Origin: Nitrincola sp.
GTDB taxonomy: Bacteria; Pseudomonadota; Gammaproteobacteria; Pseudomonadales; Balneatricaceae
NCBI GenBank assembly: GCA_007125745.1
Contig: SLCQ01000144.1
Span: 1-34,225, forward strand
DNA: 34,225 bases
Reading direction: 5' to 3'
Below the pieces are notes generated by a model. The model saw only the letters and a list, made by a program, of their open reading frames with translations, was not told the DNA's origin and did not search any database. The position numbers and the translations under genes are program-made. Shown piece after piece: positions 29,312-34,225 of the stretch. Position 1 is the stretch's first letter, and every line of letters begins with the position of its first letter.

Positions 29312-30813
29312 GGTTTCACTCCCAATACTGCTTCAATGTAACCCGCAGGGTTTAACAGTTGCTGAGCCGAAAATTCAGCCATCATATAGATAGGTTGACC
29401 GTTCAAACCGATAAAGAGAGTACATGCGGCTAAAATGATCACAGGTAGATACAGCGCGGCCAGTGATGGTGTCATGGCTTGGTTAAGCCCACTTCCGTCT
29501 GTTTCATCAGGTAACTTTTTCCAGAAAGCTTCTGCCCAAATCTTGATCATAGAGTAAAGGGTTAATAGACCCACTAATAAGGCAACACCCGTTACCACCC
29601 AAGCCTCAGCTTCAACACCCGCTCTGATTACAATGAACTTGGCAAAGAAGCCCGAAAGAGGGGGTAAGCCAGCCAGTGACAGCGCAGGTACCAAGAACAT
29701 CACGCTAAGAAAGGGTCGTGCTTTATACACGCCACCCAGCTTTTTCAGGTCATAGGTTCCTAATAATCGATGTGTAATACCGCTGATTAAGAAGAGATTG
29801 GTCTTCACAATGATGTGGTGCATGATGTAGAAGACGCCGCCTATAATGGCTAAAGGCGTGTAAAGCGCTAAGCCTAACAACATGTAGCCTATTTGGCTGA
29901 CAATGTGGAAAGAGAGAATCCGGCGGAATTCAAACTGCGCCGCTGCACCCAAAACGCCTGTTATCATCGTAAACGCCGCTACCCAAAGCAGGAGGTTATG
30001 GGTGAATTCCGGACTTTGATTGAAAATTAAGGTAAATACACGGAAAAGTGCATATACGCCTACCTTAGTAAGCAGACCGGCAAAGAGCGCGGAAACGGCA
30101 ACAGGCCCCGTGTGGTAAGAAGCGGGAAGCCAGAAAAACAGTGGGAAGGCCGCAGCTTTAATACCAAAAGCAACCATAAACATGACCGCAATAACATCAA
30201 CTAAGCCTGTATGCTCAGCTTGAGAAAGCTTAAGTGCGATATCGGCCATGTTTAAGGTGCCAACTAGGCCGTACAACAAGCCGATGGCACTTAAGAAGAT
30301 TGCAGAGGATAACAGGTTAAGAGTGACATACTTGACAGCCCCTTCCATCTGCGCACGCTCACCACCTAGTATCAATAGCGCAAAAGAGGCTACTAACATC
30401 ACCTCGAACCACACGTAAAGGTTAAAGATATCTCCGGTGAGGAAGGACCCAACAACACCTGCAAGTAAAAGGTGCATTAATGGATAGTAGCCAAATCGTT
30501 CGTGGCTCGCAGAGGCAGAGGATAGTGAAAAGAGCGCAATTGCGACGGCCATCATGCCGGTCAAAACCACCATGATTGCGCTGAGCATATCCGCTACTAA
30601 GGTTATGCCATAAGGAGCTACCCAGTTACCCATGTACATCACGACATGACCTTGCTCTTGAACACTGATTAAGAGCCAGATACTGGTAATAAGTAGAACG
30701 ATACTACCAACAACAGATAATATTTTTTGCAAAATATTGGAGCGCCACGCCAATAGCGTGAGCGTACCTGTCATCAGTGGAACAATAATCGGCAGTGCAA
30801 CTTCTGGGCTCAC
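29308..30813 (-). CDS. mrpD: Mrp/Mnh antiporter subunit D (second operon)
   Basis: [27 protein letters not shown] and [41 protein letters not shown]. Confidence 0.97.
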   Translation of the reverse strand: MSPEVALPIIVPLMTGTLTLLAWRSNILQKILSVVGSIVLLITSIWLLISVQEQGHVVMYMGNWVAPYGITLVADMLSAIMVVLTGMMAVAIALFSLSSASASHERFGYYPLMHLLLAGVVGSFLTGDIFNLYVWFEVMLVASFALLILGGERAQMEGAVKYVTLNLLSSAIFLSAIGLLYGLVGTLNMADIALKLSQAEHTGLVDVIAVMFMVAFGIKAAAFPLFFWLPASYHTGPVAVSALFAGLLTKVGVYALFRVFTLIFNQSPEFTHNLLLWVAAFTMITGVLGAAAQFEFRRILSFHIVSQIGYMLLGLALYTPLAIIGGVFYIMHHIIVKTNLFLISGITHRLLGTYDLKKLGGVYKARPFLSVMFLVPALSLAGLPPLSGFFAKFIVIRAGVEAEAWVVTGVALLVGLLTLYSMIKIWAEAFWKKLPDETDGSGLNQAMTPSLAALYLPVIILAACTLFIGLNGQPIYMMAEFSAQQLLNPAGYIEAVLGVKP

Positions 30814-31157
30814 GTGTCGGTATCCTTCATCTGATCCAGGTTATCGGTATGAATAATGTTGTAAGCGCGGTGAATTAATACGACAGCAAAAGCGAGTACG
30901 CCAAAGGCTATAACGATTGCTGTTAAAATGAGCGCTTGAGGTAGAGGGTCTGCAATCATTCCTTCTGGTTGCATAGCACCCACTGGAATTAACGGTGGAG
31001 CACCTCGTGTCATACCGGCTGAGGTAAAGATAAGCAAGTTGGCAGCATTTGAGAGCAGCATTAGACCAATCACAAGCTTCACAATACTTCGCCTAAGCAT
31101 CATATAAATAGCGGCTGCGTACAAACAGCCCACTACAATGGCCATTATGGGTTCCAT
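30810..31157 (-). CDS. mrpC: Mrp/Mnh antiporter subunit C (second operon)
   Basis: 115 aa; [30 protein letters not shown] and [22 protein letters not shown]. Confidence 0.96.
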   Translation of the reverse strand: MEPIMAIVVGCLYAAAIYMMLRRSIVKLVIGLMLLSNAANLLIFTSAGMTRGAPPLIPVGAMQPEGMIADPLPQALILTAIVIAFGVLAFAVVLIHRAYNIIHTDNLDQMKDTDT

Positions 31158-31166
31158 AGCGATCTC

Positions 31167-31601
31167 CTATTGGCGCTCTTCTGTTTCCGTCAAGGCGACA
31201 AGCATCATCATGACAGAACCAAAAACAGTTAAATAAACACCTACGTCAAAAATAAGTGGCGTGGAAAATTTGATCTCATTTCCACCGGGTAGCATCATCG
31301 GCCACCATTGGGCGGTTAAGAAGGGTTCTCCTTGAAACCAGGCAGGAAATATAGAGATCATGCCCAGCAGAAGACCTATCCCGATCAAGTTGCGTGGATC
31401 TATTCTCATTAGATCCCGTGTCATAACCGCGCCAAATGTAAATAAGTAGAGCGCAAAGGCACCAGAGGCAACAAGTCCTGCGATAAACCCACCACCCGGT
31501 TCATTGTGACCGCGTAACAGCAGAAAGATAGAAAAGAGCAGTTGTAGTGGCACTAAGAAACGAGCCGCTACATGAAGAATCAAGGTTCCAGGCTTCATCA
31601 T
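31167..31601 (-). CDS. mrpB: Mrp/Mnh antiporter subunit B (second operon, separate gene)
   Basis: [42 protein letters not shown]. Start set at the tandem ATG just after the mrpA stop; the longer ORF start would overlap mrpA by about 95 bp. Confidence 0.95.
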   Translation of the reverse strand: MMKPGTLILHVAARFLVPLQLLFSIFLLLRGHNEPGGGFIAGLVASGAFALYLFTFGAVMTRDLMRIDPRNLIGIGLLLGMISIFPAWFQGEPFLTAQWWPMMLPGGNEIKFSTPLIFDVGVYLTVFGSVMMMLVALTETEERQ

Positions 31602-31602
31602 G

Positions 31603-34149
31603 CTATTGAGCTCCCTTGTCAGAGTCTGAATGGGGTTTTGATTGAGCGTTCTCAGTATCATCCTTCGGAGCCGAAGCTTTCTGCTCAGAATCTGCATCTT
31701 CCTTAGCTTGCTCTGCTTTCAACTCTTGCTCTTTGAGTTGCTGCTTCTCTTTAAGCTTTTGCTCTCTGAGCTGTTTGCGCTCATCCAGCGACAGCACCAG
31801 ATGTTTTTCAGGAACCTGCTTAGGAGGCAATATCAAGGTGCCGGCATAATGATTTGCCCCGGGCTGAGTATCCGGACGGAACTTGATCATTGCATAGACA
31901 CCCATAGCGGCTAACGCGAGTACGAAGATCTCGCCTAAGGTATCTAGGGCACGATAGTCAACCAAGATAACATTCACTATGTTGCGTCCATAAGCCAAAG
32001 GCTGACTGTTCTCTATCATGTAATCGGATATAGATGGGAAAATTTGAACATCTATAGTGACCATGATGAGTAATGTCATTAACGTGCCTGTTAAAACAGC
32101 TACAAATGCATCCCTGCCTCGTTCAGCAGGGGTAGAGGTGCTCGAGAACCCTGGTAAGCGGAAGAGCACCAGTACTAACAGAATCACCGTCAAGGTTTCT
32201 ACTAGAATTTGAGTAATACCCAAATCAGGTGCACTGAACAAGATAAATATCAGAGCCACAGAGAAGCCTACAGCACCCATGGTTGCAACAGCGCCTAGAC
32301 GTGATCCTGTGATGCTAACCGCAGCTGCAGCGGCTAACAAAATGAGTAGTACAACAATTTCATGTAGATAGACACTAACGTCCCAGTTCCAATGCACTTG
32401 ATAGCGCCACAGAAGAGTGTAACCAGTGACGGCAACAAAGGTTAGTAGAATGGTTCGCAAATAGTTTCTCATGGAGCCATTTTGTAGCACGCGTGTTTGC
32501 CACTCAGCGGTGAAAACAATAGCGTCCATGAAACGGAAATAGCCTGACTCAGGTCCTCGTTGAATAATCGGATTAAGAATCCGTATTGAATCTCTAAAGG
32601 TATCCCAGTAGCGATATAACCCGTAACCAGCGGCTAAACTGACAATGGAAAGTAGTAAAGGTAAATTAAAACCATGCCACAGAGATAAATAGCCATCTAT
32701 GGGTTGACCCGCTACTGCCATCGATGCAGGAAGGGTTATATAGTTTCCGGTCAGCGCTGGAAATAAGCCTGCAAACAGGGACAAAGTTGTTAACACAACT
32801 GGACCGGCAAGCATCAGCTTCGGCGCTTCATGAACGGTACGCGCTTGGGGAACAAATCGACCATAGAAGGGGCGAAGCGCGATCACAGCGGCAACGACGA
32901 CCACAAAAATGGCTGACGTAATCACCATTAAGAAAATTAAGAATCCAGCTGGGCCATCCAGTAAGGATTCTAGTAGCAGTTCTTTAGCCACAAAGCCAAA
33001 CATGGGAGGTAAACCCGCAAGTGAGAATGCGGCTACTAAGGTACACAACGCGGTCACAGGCATCAGCTTTCTTAGCCCGCCAAGCTGCGTGACATCACGT
33101 GTACCCGCCTCATGATCGACAATCCCCGCAAGCATGAAGAGTGCACCTTTATACAAAGAGTGGGCCAGCAGGTAAGCAGCAAAAGCCATCATCGCGAGTT
33201 CAGTACTCAAGCCAAGAAGCAGGGTCAGCGTTCCTAATGCCATGACTGTCGAATAGGCAAGTAGTTTCTTCAAGTCAGTGCTTCGAACAGCCATAAATGC
33301 ACCGGTTAGCATCGTCAGTGCACCAAAGGTGGTAAGCGTGTTAATCCAGAAATCGGTGCCACCTAACTCAGGATAGAGTCGAGCCATTAAGTAAATGCCT
33401 GCTTTTACCATGGTGGCAGAGTGAAGATACGCACTGACAGGCGTAGGTGCAGCCATGGCATTGGGCAACCAAAAATGGAATGGAAACTGAGCAGATTTGG
33501 TAAATGCACCGAGCAGTAAGCAGATCATCATGCCGACGTAGAGAGGATGCTCGCTCAATACTTCGGAACTGTTAAATATTTCTTGTAGTGAATAGCTTCC
33601 ACCAGCACCTGCTAACATTACTAAGCCAGCTAAAAGAGCTAAGCCACCCCCCACGGTTACTATGAGACCTTGCAGGGCGGCTTTGCGGGCTTCAGCGCTT
33701 TCATGCTTGAACCCGATTAGCATATAGGACGTTATGCTGGTCAACTCCCAGAATACAAAGAGCGTAATCAGGTTATCTGCTAGCACTAGGCCAAGCATTG
33801 AAGCCATAAATGAGAGGAGAATGACTAAGAAGCGCGGGAGTTCTTTATATCCCTGAAGATAACTACCTGCATAAAGTAAGATGAATGTGCCGATACCACA
33901 GATAAGTAGGGCAAACATCAAAGATAGACCATCAAGTACCATGGTCAACGAGATATCGAGTCCTGGTATCCATGCATACTCATGTACTAAAACACCACCA
34001 CTCGCGATGAGAGGGATATGAGTCGCAAACCAAATAGTCAACGCAGCCGGTATCAACGCTAGAATATTGGCTGTCCGAGCTTGATGCTTACTGTACAGCC
34101 AAGGTGTTAGCGCGGCCAGAAGGTAAATAACCAATACGCTTAGTTGCAT
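31603..34149 (-). CDS. mrpA: Mrp/Mnh antiporter subunit A (second operon) with charged C-terminal tail
   Basis: 848 aa; [39 protein letters not shown] and an MbhE-like C-terminal region, followed by a Lys/Glu/Gln-rich tail. Confidence 0.96.
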   Translation of the reverse strand: MQLSVLVIYLLAALTPWLYSKHQARTANILALIPAALTIWFATHIPLIASGGVLVHEYAWIPGLDISLTMVLDGLSLMFALLICGIGTFILLYAGSYLQGYKELPRFLVILLSFMASMLGLVLADNLITLFVFWELTSITSYMLIGFKHESAEARKAALQGLIVTVGGGLALLAGLVMLAGAGGSYSLQEIFNSSEVLSEHPLYVGMMICLLLGAFTKSAQFPFHFWLPNAMAAPTPVSAYLHSATMVKAGIYLMARLYPELGGTDFWINTLTTFGALTMLTGAFMAVRSTDLKKLLAYSTVMALGTLTLLLGLSTELAMMAFAAYLLAHSLYKGALFMLAGIVDHEAGTRDVTQLGGLRKLMPVTALCTLVAAFSLAGLPPMFGFVAKELLLESLLDGPAGFLIFLMVITSAIFVVVVAAVIALRPFYGRFVPQARTVHEAPKLMLAGPVVLTTLSLFAGLFPALTGNYITLPASMAVAGQPIDGYLSLWHGFNLPLLLSIVSLAAGYGLYRYWDTFRDSIRILNPIIQRGPESGYFRFMDAIVFTAEWQTRVLQNGSMRNYLRTILLTFVAVTGYTLLWRYQVHWNWDVSVYLHEIVVLLILLAAAAAVSITGSRLGAVATMGAVGFSVALIFILFSAPDLGITQILVETLTVILLVLVLFRLPGFSSTSTPAERGRDAFVAVLTGTLMTLLIMVTIDVQIFPSISDYMIENSQPLAYGRNIVNVILVDYRALDTLGEIFVLALAAMGVYAMIKFRPDTQPGANHYAGTLILPPKQVPEKHLVLSLDERKQLREQKLKEKQQLKEQELKAEQAKEDADSEQKASAPKDDTENAQSKPHSDSDKGAQ

Positions 34150-34225
34150 GGTCTATCCTGTAAAATTCCAATCGTTTTATGCTCTCAGGTTTGAGACTCA
34201 GAGCAATGAATTAGTGAATACTCAA

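Noticed and set aside
31602-31697. Upstream-extended N-terminus of MrpB in the ORF track
   Set aside because: Would overlap mrpA by about 95 bp; the tandem ATG at 31601 follows the mrpA stop and starts a normal MrpB sequence.
31642-31914. 90-aa leucine-rich plus-strand ORF
   Set aside because: Antisense of the Lys/Glu-rich MrpA tail; the Leu/Phe richness is a direct consequence of reading the complementary strand.
1-34225. CRISPR arrays, transposases, integrases, phage genes, toxin-antitoxin pairs, tRNA genes
   Set aside because: Looked for and not seen; the window is core-genome-like, so no defence or mobile system is claimed.

Overview
This 34.2-kb window looks like gammaproteobacterial core chromosome carrying two Na+/H+ (Mrp/Mnh) antiporter operons. 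Gene order: ftsA-ftsZ; a terminator and a structured repeat-bearing intergenic region; an RluA-family pseudouridine synthase and folE2 (minus); an Lrp-family regulator (minus); ridA-alr; a tandem-receiver response regulator and a DUF2058/YaiL-like gene (minus); the 4.5S SRP RNA; a six-gene Mrp operon with fused A-B subunits (plus); dnaX-ybaB-recR-rnd-ycgL-ycgN; a MASE1-GGDEF-EAL protein; and convergent rpsA, an unrecognised membrane/coiled-coil gene, and prc (minus). The window ends with apeB (plus) and a seven-gene Mrp operon with separate A and B (minus). I saw no CRISPR array, transposase, phage or tRNA. The signals most worth a second look are: (i) an E. coli-style programmed -1 frameshift cassette in dnaX (A AAA AAG, 6-nt spacer, perfect 8-bp hairpin, immediate -1 stop); (ii) both Mrp operon architectures within about 26 kb; (iii) an unrecognised membrane coiled-coil gene translationally overlapping prc, with a perfect 11-bp hairpin and an A9 tract near its 5' end; (iv) a tandem 42-bp repeat with palindromic core after ftsZ; (v) a three-hairpin leader on rpsA; (vi) a charged C-terminal tail on the second MrpA. 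Most of the window is ordinary housekeeping DNA. I cannot claim a new defence or mobile system here. All assignments come from reading the sequence and recalling family motifs; no database search was run.
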